Below, one piece after another: positions 43,936-55,873 of a stretch of 64,000 nucleotides of DNA. Positions within the stretch are counted from its first letter, which is position 1, and every line of letters begins with the position of its first letter. The stretch is from Canna indica. Its lineage: Eukaryota > Streptophyta > Magnoliopsida > Zingiberales > Cannaceae. A program made the translations under genes and the position numbers. The notes under the pieces are model-generated. The model was given only the letters and a program-made list of their open reading frames with translations. It did no database searches and was not told where the DNA came from. The stretch spans positions 47,944,001 to 48,008,000 of the forward strand of contig CP136895.1 in NCBI GenBank assembly GCA_034359265.1. The letters run 5' to 3'.

Positions 43936-44792
43936 GATTTTATCTTGTTTTATTAGTTGACTTGACTTGATTGACTTGTTATTACTTGGATATTGATCGT
44001 TTTGATACTGTTGACTTACTTGACTTGACTTGACTTACGATAGTTTTGATCATACCGTGTTGATACGATAATTTTGATTCGTATCGTATTGATACGATTG
44101 TTTTGATTTCATATTGTTTTTATACAATTGTGAATAATTATAATTATAAATATAATTATTTTGAAGTATATCTGGGTGTGGATGTGTATGGACGTGGATG
44201 TGTGTATGGATGTAGATGTGTGTATGGATGTGGATGTATGTATCAGGATTATATAAATGTATCAATGAAAATTTCTAATTTTCAAAATTTTCAGTTACAG
44301 GTTAACAACATCAGCGACGGCTTTCTCACGGTGATTGGTTTCAAAGCCGTCGCTGAAAGCGTATCGTAATTCCTGGGTCGCAACCTCAAAGCCTTTATTG
44401 ATGACCTACAGCAACGGCTTAGCAATAGCCTTACAGCAACGACTTTACCTCGGCTGAGGGGTCGTTGCTGATATCAATATTTGCAATAGCTGAGCAGTCG
44501 TTGCGGAACTATGGCTGATAATAATATCAACAACAGGAGTGTATCGCTGTTGAGCCGTGACTGATAATACTATTAGCAACAGCAGTGGGCCGCGGCTGAG
44601 CAGTGGCTGATATCATATTAGCAACGGCTGACATGATCGTTGCTGATTCGTTGCTAACTTATTAGCGTCGCGCTCTTCTGCCACAGCCTAGTTGCAACGG
44701 GTCGGGCCATTGCTCGCTGTTGGTGATGGTCTTCAACAACGGCTTACCAACGGGTCGAGCCACCGGTGAAGCTCGTTATTCCAGTAGTGCTT

Positions 44793-45009
44793 TCCCTTGA
44801 ACAAAACTCAAAGTAAGGACCCTCCGTAACAAAGTCAATGCCCTACAATACCAACTTGCCCTGGGCAAAATCTAAAGTTAAATGGACACATGATGGAGAT
44901 GTCAATATTGTCTTTTCCATAGAGTTATCACATCTAGGATAAACTTAATAGGATATCTTACCTCTTGGCCGAGGATGACACTTCTATCACATCAAATGAT
45001 GGTATCCTC
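44793..45009 (+). pseudogene. LINE ORF2 fragment (region before reverse transcriptase), left of the solo LTR
   Basis: It continues the LINE interrupted by the CACTA. The reading has SKVKWTHDGDVN-like sequence, matching the 'K-W---GD-NT-FFH' block between endonuclease and RT, then EDDTSITSNDGILY-like sequence running into the solo LTR. Confidence 0.65.
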
Positions 45010-46178
45010 TATTAAAGGAAATGACATACTGGGAGGGAGTGAATAGTATGTTACTACTAAATTAAGACTAATTCGATTTTATCAATTTCTTAGGATAATT
45101 AGGAAAAACAAAAGATCAAACAATTAAGTGCAGAAGCGAATATAAACAAGTAAGCACACAAATAAGTTAATCAAACATAACAAAAGAATGAACCTTCCCT
45201 ACATCCACTACCTAGGCACCCTGATTAGGATTTAAACAGAATTCATTATAATTATATTATTTCATCCAAGAGGATTTACAAGCTAAGACACCTACCCTCT
45301 CCTCGAGGGTTACTCTCTCACCGAAAGTACATCCAACACATCTATCATAAGGACAACAATACAATTCATAGTAAATTGAGTGGACTTATGCCTCACCACC
45401 AAGGCTACCACTCGATCCTAGGTCTACAAATACACTTCAAAGTATACATAATAAACCACAAATACACAAGTAAATGAAGCAAAAATTACAACATAAATAA
45501 CTTAGCTCCAAGTGAAGTCACCTAGATTCTCTTGATGCCTTTGGATAATGAAACAAGGAGTTCAAGACTTTATCAAGGTGAAAGACACTCAAGCTAGGGT
45601 TTTTGTGAAGGATAACTCAAGTAAGACTCACAACCTTTTAAGAGATGGCTCAAGATGTTCCAAAAGGTCAAAGGGAGGCTGGGAACAAATTTATATAGAG
45701 AGCCAAGGCTAAAACGATCGGGTTTAATGGCTCTCAACAGCTAAAAAAATAGCTATTAGGCTCGTTGGTCGATCGACGATCAACCGAGCTTCAGCCAAAC
45801 TCCTACTGAAAAATCTAGTTATTGTAGGTCAATTGTCCGTTGGACTTCGGTCGATCGAGAATCAGCCGAAGTTCAGCCAAAACTCAATTTCATGCCGAGT
45901 TTCCGATTTTTGGATTAGGTTTTCATCATCAACATACATCATAAAGGATTATATAATGAATCTAGACACCCTAAACCTAGACTCTACATCTTCATCACTT
46001 TTCGAGCACCAATTCACGTCCTTGACAATTTTCTTCGATTTTGTGTCGATCTTCCAATCAATGATGTCTCGTGTTACTCGACTTGGAACCTGAAATTATT
46101 TGTTAATATAATATTAGTTCACAATTTGTTATCATCAAAACCAAAATTAAGACCAAGATTTAAAACCTTAAACCAACA
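45010..46178 (-). mobile_element. Solo LTR of a Copia-type element
   Basis: Read on the minus strand it begins TGTTGGTTTAAGG at 46178 and continues with 'gatgataacaaattgtg', like the start of the full Copia LTR at 49053. It contains several GGTCGATCGACGATC-type palindromes near 45765-45865. The flanks TCCTC (45005-45009) and TCCTC (46179-46183) form a 5-bp duplication. The LINE reading on both sides joins across it (IL|YEFVNHY), which confirms a clean insertion. No internal coding is present. Confidence 0.8.
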
Positions 46179-46183
46179 TCCTC

Positions 46184-46368
46184 TATGAATTTGTCAATCA
46201 TTACATCAATCTCTCGGCCAACTCTACTACCACGCAGCCCAGCAAGATTGGCCTAACTTTGTTGCTTTTGACATTGAATCATCCAGAACTTTGACTATCC
46301 ATTTTACCTTTAATGAAGTGCATAACATTATTAAATCAATTCCCAATGGCAAAAGCCTTGGCCATGAT
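46184..46368 (+). pseudogene. LINE ORF2 fragment, right of the solo LTR
   Basis: The reading YEFVNHYINLSAN, later IHFTFNEVHNIIKSIPNGKS then GHD, matches the 'PFT--EI--A---LP-GKSPGPDG' block just before the reverse transcriptase of plant LINEs. It is cut off by the next LTR at 46369. Confidence 0.7.
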
Positions 46369-47527
46369 TGTTGGCCTAAGATTTTTCAACCTTGGTCTTA
46401 ATCTCGATTTTGAAGATAACAAACATGGAACTAATATTTTCATTGAGTAATAATTTCATATTTTAAGTTGGGTTGTGTGCGACATTCGTGATCGAGAAAA
46501 TAATGAAATTAGCAAAAATCGAGAGGACGCTTGTCGCTGCTCGAAATTCATCAGAAAGTCAAAATATGTGTTTAGGGTGGTTAGAATTTATGCATATCCT
46601 CTTTATGATGCAAAAGAAACCACCAAAATCAAAATTTGACATTCAAAAACCTAAAATGCTGAAAAAAGCTGAAATGCTAAATTTCGATCGAATCTGGACT
46701 GATGTTCGATTGACCGAGGATCAGACCAAGATTGATCGAAATCAGCAATGGCTATTTTTTGAGCCGTTGAGTGTCGTTGAACCCGACTTTTAACCTTTGG
46801 TTTCTATATATACTTCGGTTCCCTACCTTCCACACATTCTCTATAGTTCCTTGAGCCATCCTTTGATATTAAAAAACTATATTTGAGCCATTTTCTCTGA
46901 AACCCTGGTTTTCGACCCCTTGTTTCTTGATCGAGTCTTACACTTGATTGATTCATCATCTTGAGACATCAAGAGGATCTAGGACTACTTGTTTGGAGCT
47001 AAGTGTTCGCATTCTTATTTATTGCTCCATTTAAATTGTATTTCTTATTTTTTTTCATTCAATTATAGTTGTGAAAAGCTAGGTTGCTAGGTTTGTGTGT
47101 TTGGTGGTTGCCTTGGTGTAGAGGCATAAGTCCACCGATGTAAACTTAGTTTGCTAAGATTAGTTGTATAGTCCTTGGGAGAAGAGGTGTTAGAGGTACT
47201 CTCGGGGTGAGAGTAAGCCTCGGGTGTGAGGGTCGGAGCCTTAGCTTATAATCCTATTGTAGGATACACTTTAAACTAGTAAACTAGAGTTTGAAATTCT
47301 AAGCGGGTGCTTTGGTAGTGGAGTAGGCAGTGTTGTCAAACCACTATAAATTATTTGTGTTTGCATTGATACTTTTGTGTGTGCTTACTTTTTATTTATC
47401 TTGCTTCTGTTTGCTCATTTAAACATGCGATTGCCTAAGTTGAAAGAAACCGATTATGATAAGACTTAGGATAAATATTAGCATGACACACTATTCACCT
47501 CCCTTTAGTATGGCCATTCACCTCACA
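46369..47527 (+). mobile_element. Copia 5' LTR with adjacent primer-binding site
   Basis: It starts TGTTGGCCTAAGA and ends CACCTCACA. TGGTATCAGAGC at 47530-47541, complementary to the 3' end of plant initiator Met-tRNA, follows directly, so this is a 5' LTR. A gag start follows (from about 47597: a region reading RFDRLNFGVWKHRMYTFLKT). The internal region breaks off at 47699, where unrelated LTR-like sequence starts. Confidence 0.8.
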
Positions 47528-47529
47528 TT

Positions 47530-47699
47530 TGGTATCAGAGCGGGTCGTAGATTGAGATTTCACTATCTCCTCGACATCTAGCCTTGATCTTAGAATGTCA
47601 CTATAGTTGGTAGTATCTATACCCCCTAGGTTTGATAGACTAAACTTTGGAGTTTGGAAACATAGGATGTACACGTTCTTGAAAACTCAAGGTTTAGGT
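47530..47699 (+). pseudogene. Primer-binding site and truncated gag start of a Copia element
   Basis: The tRNA-Met primer site is at 47530-47541. Then comes an ATG near 47596 and the conserved gag N-terminus pattern 'L---N---W---M---L' (FGVWKHRMYTFLKTQGL). An early TAG is present, and the frame is cut at 47699. Confidence 0.65.
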
Positions 47700-48345
47700 G
47701 TCACGCCCCAAACACAGGGTCACGTGACCGGTCGAGAATATGGACCTGTTCTCTGAACCCTACCACACACCATGAATGAAACATAACAAAAAGGGATGCA
47801 ATTTATAAATGTGCCAAGTATGTCAAGTACAAAAAGACAACCTCAGTGCACAAACCAACACTCTCCAACGACTTCGAGTACAAAATGCAGACACGACACC
47901 AAACCCTCCTATGACTATGACACGGGACGGCTTGGTGCGCTTGCATCTCCAGTTGCAACATCCAGGTACTAATGTACCTCTACTGCGATAATAAAAGAAA
48001 ATGGTGAGTTCACAAGAACTCATTGAGTGGCTCAGACCGAGCCCCGCTAAGTCAAATATATCAACGACCATGTAAAATGATTCTTGCATACATGCAAGCC
48101 AATGTCATCTATAATATAGTGAACATAAAGTAATAATCACACAGGTTGGTTACTAGGATGACCCTTTAGCAAGCTTCCTGCCCCGAGCCTCTTGAGCTAG
48201 GATGGCCGACTAGCCTTGGTGCCCCATCTGGTTGGGAATATCCCTCCAACCAATGTCACTCCGGATCGATCATCAGTATGGCTCTCTAACTGATAGGAGG
48301 ATCTAATCCCTTAAGTTCTTGAGCCTTCAACTGATAGGAGGATCG
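47700..48345 (+). mobile_element. Fragment of another LTR-type element beginning TGTCACGCCCC
   Basis: 'tgtcacgccccaaac' is a common start of plant Ty3-type LTRs, and the following text ('ggtgagttcacaagaactca') fits such LTRs. A 29-bp phrase around 'aactgataggaggatc' is partly duplicated near 48290 and 48330. No right end was identified; the frames within are not genes. Confidence 0.45.
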
Positions 48346-49052
48346 AACATACCAAAGGGGGGATGAATAGTGTGTATGGCTAAATTTACTCTAATTTTCA
48401 GAGTAATTTGGCTTCTAACTAAGCCTTCATCCACTACCTAGGCTCCCCCGCTTACGATTTCACAAATCCACTATTCAAAGTATTCTTACACACTTGAAAT
48501 TATGCCTTATCACCCAAGGCCACCAAGCAACAACTCACAAGACCAACCTAAGTCTCAATAAAGAGGCAAGAGTCTTTAGTCAATGTAGACGAAATCCTCT
48601 ATGGAGTGAATGACCACACTAGAGGGGGAGGATGAATAGTATGTTAATACAAAATTTAAGGCTAATTCAGTTTTAATTGATTCTTATGATAATTAGGCAA
48701 TCACAAGTAAATAAGAAAGCAAGCAAAAGCAAATATGTAAAGCAATGAGCACAACACAAATCAAGCAATGCTAACACAATAGAATTTATAGTGGTTTGGC
48801 AACCTTGCCTACTTAACTACCTAAGCACCCCACTAAAGATTTCAACCTAAATTTACTAGAATGAAATTATTTCCTCTTAGAGGATTTAGCCAAGGCACCA
48901 CCTTCTCTCCGAGGGTTACTCTCTCCCAGAGAGCACCTCCAACACCTCTATTCTAAGGACAACAATTACAATCCAAGCAAACCAAGTAGACTTAATTATG
49001 CCTTAACACCATGGCAACCACTCAATCCTAAACCTACACCCTAGGTCTTACA
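48346..49052 (-). mobile_element. Minus-strand Copia LTR fragments, split by the full Copia element
   Basis: Two successive segments begin 'ggggggatgaatagtgtg' (48351) and 'gagggggaggatgaatag' (48620). Both are reverse complements of the CTATTCA-CCCTCC end shared by LTRs here. The second aligns with the solo LTR at 45040-45440 ('ctctccgagggttactctctc', 'cactcaatcctaa'). It stops at 49052, where the Copia element begins; the matching continuation is at 57293. Confidence 0.7.
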
Positions 49053-50517
49053 TGTTGGCTTAAGGGTCGCTCTTAAGCCTTGATCTTTATTTTGATGATA
49101 ACAAACATGTATTTAATCCAAGTGTGAAATTTTGAGTTCAGGTTGAGGTTGCGATATGCATGCCAAATCCGTTCAAACGGGACGAAGGAAAAGATCGTCA
49201 AAGAAACATAAGAAGAAATCGTTGAAGAAAGGCTCGGGATAAAATTAAGTAGAATTAATGTAATATGTCTCTAGGATAGTTTATCCCAAGCCAAAATTGT
49301 AAAGTTATCCAAGTTGAAACTTGGTAACCAAACCCATAGAAAAGGCATGTAAAAATCCAAGGAAGAAGCCATCCTCAGCCTGGGTTCGGTCGACCGATCG
49401 GTCGATCGAACAAAGCAATAGTATGGTGAGCAGCCCGTTCGGTCGACCGACTGGTCAACCGTATGTCGATAAAAATAGGCAGTAGTCTGTCGGTCGATCA
49501 AAATTGACAAAGGTAAAATTACAGGGCTACGTCGGTCAATCGGTTGGTCGACCGACAGATGTGAAAAAGAGGCAGAATGGTAGCAGTCAACCAATCGGTC
49601 GACCGAACTGGAGATAGCCAAATCGTGACCCTGGCTCCAGCCATTCGGTCGACCGACGGGTCGACCGAATGTCGGAAGAAATAGATTAGCGTCAGCTGGT
49701 CGACCCATCGGTAGACCGAGCTCTCATAGACAGCCAACGGTCGCACTGGCGGTTGATCCGTCAGTCGACCAACCGATCGACCGGCCTGCGACCGAACACC
49801 TCCAACGGTCGATTTTTCACCCGTTGAACGGGCTGTTCGGATGAGGGGTTATAAATACCCCTCACCTAACTTCTTTACAACTCTTAGAAATTTTATTGAG
49901 CATTAAAGAAGTTCTCTACAGCCTTCAACGATTGACATCTACGCGCGCCCTCTGCTTCCATCTTCAACATCAAAAACCAGGTGATGCTTCTGCTTCTCCA
50001 ACTGTGCTGCGATCCTTTGAGTCATCCTTTTGCAAGTTGAAGATGAGAAGGCGGTGGAAAGAAGCTTGGTTCATCTTTCATTCTTTAAGCTCTTTCCTTG
50101 TATTTTAATTTTATTGTAACTTGTTTTCAAAATTGAGATAGCTTGCTAGGTGTGCTAGAAAACACTTAGGGATAGCTTTATAGAATTGTGTTTTGCCTAG
50201 GTGAATAGGATTGAGGTGTTCTCCGAGTGGTGAGAGGGGTGTCCACATTGTATTCAAAGGGAAATATAGATTCAATAAAGTAGTGGTTAGAAATCCTTGG
50301 TGAGGAGTCAAGGTAGTGGAGTAGGCGGTTGCCCTAACCACTATAAGCATTCTTGTTTGCATTGCCTCTTTACTTGCTCTTATCATTGCTATTGAATTGC
50401 GATCACATTAATCATTAAGTAACAATTGCATTAAGTGAATATAAAATCAAGTAAGAAGAAAATTAGGAAAAGGGGACGGATACTATTCAACCCCCCCTTC
50501 TAGTGTCGGGTTTCACA
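49053..50517 (+). repeat. 5' LTR of the Copia element
   Basis: It is 1465 bp, TG...CA. U3 (about 49380-49800) is packed with palindromic GGTCGACCGA-type words. A likely TATA box 'ggttataaatacccc' at about 49848 is followed by a downstream R-U5 region. The same features recur in the 3' LTR. Confidence 0.95.
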
Positions 50518-50524
50518 CAATATT

Positions 50525-50536
50525 TGGTATCAGAGC
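50525..50536 (+). other. Primer-binding site (initiator Met-tRNA)
   Basis: TGGTATCAGAGC lies seven bases after the LTR end. Confidence 0.9.
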
Positions 50537-50579
50537 AAGGTCGTAGGTTAAGATTTAACCATCTTCCATACAAGTTAAG

Positions 50580-52211
50580 ATGTCTAGTGAAATCCAATTA
50601 GCTCAAGGGACCTCTACTAATACTCCACCACTATTCGATGGGAACAACTATGCCTATTGGAAGATCCGCATGAATGACTTCCTTCAATCCTTAGGCCTGG
50701 ATGTATGGAGGATGATCCTAGTAGAGTATAAACAACCCGATAAGGATATGGATAAATAGGACCAAGAAGAAATTAGGCTTTTTAATGCTAGTGCCAAGGC
50801 CGTCAATGCTCTATATTGCGGCCTATCAATTAATAAATTTAATAGGATCTCTACATGCAAGTCTGCATGCGAAGTATGGAAGGTCCTAGAGACCACCCAT
50901 GAAGGGACTTTGCAAGTAAAGGAATTCAAAATTAATTTACTCATGCATGACTATGAAATGTTTAAAATGCTTTCTCAGGAGTCTATTGATGCCATGCATG
51001 CTAGGTTTCAAAATATTACAAATGGCTTAGCTAACCTTGGCAGGGAGATAAGGGAAGAGGAGAAGGTAAGGAAGCTCCTTCGTTCCCTTCCAAAATCTTG
51101 GGAGCCCAAAGTGACAGCCATCATGGAAGCTAAAGATTTTAGCACGTTGAAGATCACCGAGCTCATTGGGTCTCTCATGACACATGAAACCCACATGAAG
51201 CAATACCAAGAGGAAGATGCCCCCAAAGGCAAGGCCATTGTCTTAAAAGCATCACATCGAGCGGAAGAGTCGTCATCATCCGAGGAAGAGACGGATGATC
51301 TTGAAGAAATGGCGATGCTCGCAAGAAGATTCATGAGCTTCATGAGGGGAGGCATGAGGAAGGGAAGAGGTGGCTACACTTGCTACCATTGCAACAAGAC
51401 CGGGAACCTAAGGAAGGATTGCCCACTTCTTTAGATGGCCACTACCTCCAACCCTCACAAGAAGGAAAAATACAACAAGAAGAAGAAGGCAATGATGGCC
51501 ACATGGGACGAAAGCGAGGCCTCATCAAGTGAAGAAGAAGCAAAAAGTGAAAAAGCAAACCTTTGCTTGATGGCAAAGGATGATGAAGTAAAATTTACTT
51601 TTGGTGAAGTTTCATTTACTCAAAAAGAGTTAGAAAATGAATTTGAGCAAATGCATGATGAATTCAATGTTATTAGGAGAAAATTTAGAGATCTCAAAAA
51701 AGACAGTAGATCCTTAGAACTTGAGAATGATAACCTATTACTTTCATGCAATGCTCTAAGGAAAGAAATAGACATCCTTAAGGAAGAGAAATGCACCCTA
51801 GAAAAAGCTAAGAAGGACTTAGAGAATGACAACCAAAAATTAGAAAATGAAAACAAATATTTATGTGATAAAGTAGAGCATTTAAATGATAGCATGCTAA
51901 CATTAAAAAAAGAACTTTGCATGCTTAATGAAAAAATGACAACCATCCAAAATGTCATGCCAAAGGTTGTCCATAAAGAGAAATCATCACACTCCCATGC
52001 TCACACACACACAAAGAGAAAATTTAATGGAAATTGCTTTTCTTGTGGCATTTTTGGTCATATGGCCAAGGATTGTGCATTGAGAAGGAACCCACATGCA
52101 AGATTCACATGGGTTCCAAAAGTGACTAACACCCAAGGACTCAAGAAAATTTGGGTACCTAAGAAAGTTTCTTCTCCTTTTGTAGATGGAGAAGCATCCT
52201 CAACCAAGTAG
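50580..52211 (+). pseudogene. Copia gag region, interrupted by stops
   Basis: It starts at ATG 50580 (MSSEIQLAQG). The gag pattern FDGNNYAYWKIRM appears at once, later YGLSIN-like and EVWKVLETTHEGT blocks, then RKLLRSLPKSWEPKVTAI. A zinc knuckle CYHCNKTGNLRKDC lies near 51380-51425; its usual histidine is replaced by Asn. A long charged coiled coil (about 51600-51960) and a second knuckle CFSCGIFGHMAKDC (52037 onward) follow. Stops: TAG at about 50758 in place of an expected Trp, TAG at 51432 after PLL, and TAG at 52209 next to a frameshift into protease. Gag would form the virus-like particle that packages the RNA. This copy cannot make full Gag. Confidence 0.85.
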
Positions 52212-55200
52212 AAGCTCTTGGATATTGGATAGCGGTTGCTTAAAACACATGACGGGAGACATCAATTTATTTGCAACCCTATCATGTAAAGATGGTGGAC
52301 ATGTCACATTTGGAGACAATGCCAAAGGTAAGATTGTTGGCATTGGTGACATAGGTATACTCCCTTACCCATGCATCAAGAATGTTTTATTTGTTGATGG
52401 GTTAAAACATAATTTGATTAGCATATCCCAATTATGTGATAATGGATACATAATTATTTTTCAAGCATCTAAATGTATTATTAGAAGTACACCTTCAAAT
52501 GATATCATGTTCATTGGAAATAGGCAAGAAAATGTATAAACATTAGAATTAAATGCCTTGCAAAATCGTCATGTTAGATGCTTAGTTGCTATGGAGAATG
52601 ACTCTTGGTTGTGGCATAGAAGGCTAGGACATACTAGCATGAGTCTCATCCATGAGATATCTAGGAAAGAATTAGTTAAAGGCTTACCTAAGATAAAGTT
52701 TGAAAAAGATAAACTTTGTGATTCATGTCAACTTGGTAAGCAAGTCAAATCCTCATTTCATAGCATTAATCAAGTTAGTACATCTAGAATTCTTGAGCTT
52801 GTGCACATGGATCTCTTTGGTCCATGTGATGTAGCTAGTCTAGGTGGAAAGCTATATTGCTATGTATTGGTTGATGATTTTTCTAGATTTACATGAGTTT
52901 TTTTTTTGCCAAGAAAAATGAAACTCTTGAGTTTTTCAAAAAATTTGCAAAGAAAGTTTCAAATGAAAAAGGAGTTTCAATTTTGAAAATTAGGAGTGAC
53001 AATGGAGGGGAGTTTTAAAATGAAATTTTTTTCGAGTTTTGTGATGATTTAGGTATTCAACATACCTTTTCTTCCCCTAGGACCCCTCAACAAAATGGGG
53101 TGGTTGAGAGGAATAGTAGAACTTTACAAGAAATGGCTAGGACCATGTTATGCGAAAATAATTTGCCTAAATATTTTTGGGTCGAAGCCATAAATACTTC
53201 TTATTATGTTCTTAACTGAGTTTTATTAAGACCAACAATCAAGAAAACACCTTTTGAGCTTTGGAATGGTAAAATCCCAAATGTGGGATATTTTCATATT
53301 TTTGGATGTAAATGTTTCATATTAAATACTAAGGAAAATTTAGGAAAATTTGATTCTAAATCCGATGAAGGAATTTTCCTAGGTTATTCCACTAACTCTA
53401 AGGCTTATAGAGTTTATAATCGTAGAACAATGATTGTTGAAGAATCTATGCATGTTACTTTCAATGAAACTAATGATTCTTCTAGAAATGTCAAGATTGT
53501 GAATGTAGGTGAGGAACTTGAGGATCTCACACTTCATGATAAAGAAGTGGAGGACAAAGATGAGGAGGAGACCCAACATGAAGAACCTCCACCCTCAAAA
53601 CTTTCTCAAGTTGAAGTTGAAGAAGAAGAAGCTCTACCACCTCTCCCTAAAGGATATCGTTTGGTAAGAGATCATCCAATGGACTAAGTCATTGGAGAGC
53701 CTTCAACGGGAGTGGTAACACGTTCTAAACTTAAGAATGCTTGTCAATATGTTGCTTTTGTATCTCAAGTAGAGCCTAAGAACATTAAGGAAGCAATAGA
53801 AGATGAGTTTTGGGTACTAGCTATGCAAGAAGAACTCAACCAATTTGATAGAAATGATGTATGAGACTTAGTGCCTAGACCTAGTGATCAAACAATAATT
53901 GAAACTAAATGGGTATTTAGAAATAAGCTAGATGAAGAAGGATTAGTTATTAGAAACAAAGCTAGGTTAGTGGCACAAGGGTATAACCAACAAGAAGGAA
54001 TAGACTATAATGAAACATATGATCCCGTAGCTAGATTAGAAGCAATTAGAATGCTTTTAGCATATGCTAGTTTTAAGGGTTTTAAACTTTTTCAAATGGA
54101 TGTAAAAAGTGCATTTTTAAATGGTTTTATTAATGAAAAAGTTTATGTTGAACAACCCCCCGGTTTTGAAAATTTTGAGTTTCCAAACCATGTTTTCAAA
54201 CTTAAAAAGGCACTATATGGTTTAAAACAAGCCCCTAGGGCTTGGTATGAAAGACTTTCTATTTTACTAATTGAACAAGGTTTTGATATAGGAAAAGCCG
54301 ATGTTTCACTTTTCATTAAGCACCATGAAAATGACATGTTATTAGTTCAAATCTATGTTGATGATATAATTTTTGGTGCTACTAATGAAATGCTTTGTAA
54401 GTGGTTTGCTAAATGTATGCAAGATGAGTTTGAGATGAGCATGATGGGAGAGCTCCCCTTCATGCTTGGTCTCCAAATCAAGCAAACCAACAAAGGGATC
54501 TTCATCAATCAAGCCAAGTACACAAAGGAGCTCATCAAAAGGTTTGGGATGAATGAAGCCAAGATAGCTTCTACACCTATGAGCGCATCCATTAAGCTTG
54601 ACAAAGATGAAGAGGGCATTAAAGTGGACAAAAAATGATATCGATGTATGATTTGTAGTCTTCTTTATTTAACCGCAAGTAGACCCAATATCATGTTTAG
54701 TGTTTGTGTATGTGCTAGGTTTCAATCTTGCCCTAAGATGTCTCATTTAAGTACGGTAAAACGTATATTGAGATATTTAAAGGGCACGGTTGACTTAGGA
54801 TTATGGTATCCATGTCATGCATCATTTGATTTAATCGGTTTTTCGGACGCTGATTTTGCCGGATGTAAGGTAGATAGAAAAAGCACTAGTGGGTATTGTC
54901 AATTCTTAGGAGCGAGTCTTGTTTCTTGGTTCTCAAAGAAACAAAATTCAGTTGCGCTTTCAACTACCGAAGCGGAATACATCGCTGCGGCTAGTTGTTG
55001 TGCGCAAGTCCTTTGGATGAAACAAACCCTTTTAGACTATGGACTTAGGTATTCTTGCATACCTATACATTGTGATAATACTAGTGCAATAAATTTAACC
55101 AAAAATCCCATTTTACACTCTAGAACTAAGCATATTGACTTGAGACATCACTTTCTTAGGGATAATGTGGCTAAGGGAAATATATCGGTAGAATTTGTAT

Positions 55201-55301
55201 CCACCGATAAACTAGCCGATATATTTACAAAACCCTTGGTTGAAGAAACTTTCACAAATTTAAGGATGCAATTAGGAATTTGTGCTTTTCCTAGTAATTA
55301 A
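52186..55301 (+). pseudogene. Copia pol region: protease, integrase, reverse transcriptase, RNase H
   Basis: Protease: WILDSGC then HMTGD (52213 onward). GAG-pre-integrase: WLWHRRLGHTSM (about 52609) and CDSCQLGKQ. Integrase: HMDLFGPC and RSDNGGE (52993 onward), the frame being broken several times between 52890 and 53280. RT: ARLVAQGYNQQEGIDY, QMDVKSAFLNG, LYGLKQAPRAWYERL and the catalytic YVDDIIFG (about 54355); this part is open over 250 codons. RNase H: SDADFAGC, STTEAEYIAAA and ADIFTKPL, ending at TAA 55299. A TGA at 54636 separates RT and RNase H in the same frame; further stops include TAA at about 52537 and TGA at 52895. The products would copy and integrate the element; this copy is not functional as it stands. 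Confidence 0.95.
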
Positions 55302-55873
55302 AGTGTATTTTCTTCAAAATATATATGTTTTTCAAATTTGCATTCTATAAAGTATCATCACACTTATGTAATGCTCTGTAGTGGGGCTTTGCGACCTATT
55401 GGTGTTTGCCTTCTATAGGCTTACATTAATGGGAAGGACTATAGTGGTAGAGGATACTTAGTTTTTGTGGCTTTCTCGGTTTTTATGATGAAATTCATTA
55501 ATTGTACCTTAACTCTTACCCTTTTTGATTAATGTCAAAAGAGGGAGAAAAAGTAAGGTCACACTTGGTTTTCACGATGCATATAGTTAGTGTGAGTTTT
55601 ATAGTTAAGGGGAAGATATATATAGTTAGGGGGAGTTAAAAATGATCTGCACATTGATAGGGGGAGCATAGGTCAAGTTATAGATAATTGAAAATGCACA
55701 TTGATAGGGGGAGCATAGGTTGAGTTATAAGTAGTTGAATGCACATGCTAAGTTAGACAGTTGAATGCATATGCTAAGGTACCTAACTCTTGAATGCCTT
55801 AACTCAAACTCATAAATGCTTATGTTTTCTTAAAAATTTATGTTATGTTTGTCATCATCAAAAAGGGGGAGAT
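55302..55873 (+). other. Copia 3' noncoding region and polypurine tract
   Basis: Repeated 'gatagggggagcata' words occur near 55655 and 55705, and 'aaaaagggggagat' lies at 55859-55873 directly before the 3' LTR. That is the expected primer for plus-strand synthesis. No env-like frame is visible. Confidence 0.85.

Larger units (their letters stand above)
36802..44789 (+). mobile_element. 8.0-kb CACTA element, second copy of the nested-CACTA family
   Basis: It starts CACTACTAGAAA at 36802 and ends TTCCAGTAGTG at 44789, flanked by the 3-bp duplication CTT (36799-36801 and 44790-44792). Subterminal CAGCAACGGC-type motifs fill 36820-37220 and 44300-44780. Gene order is the same as in the element at 24434-31542 but on the plus strand, with many more stops and frameshifts. 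It splits a LINE and itself holds an 806-bp Mutator-type insertion, so it is intermediate in age. Confidence 0.95.

Noticed and set aside
47809..48089. Small genes on both strands near 47.8-48.1 kb
   Set aside because: They lie within an LTR-like fragment beginning TGTCACGCCCC and show no domain.
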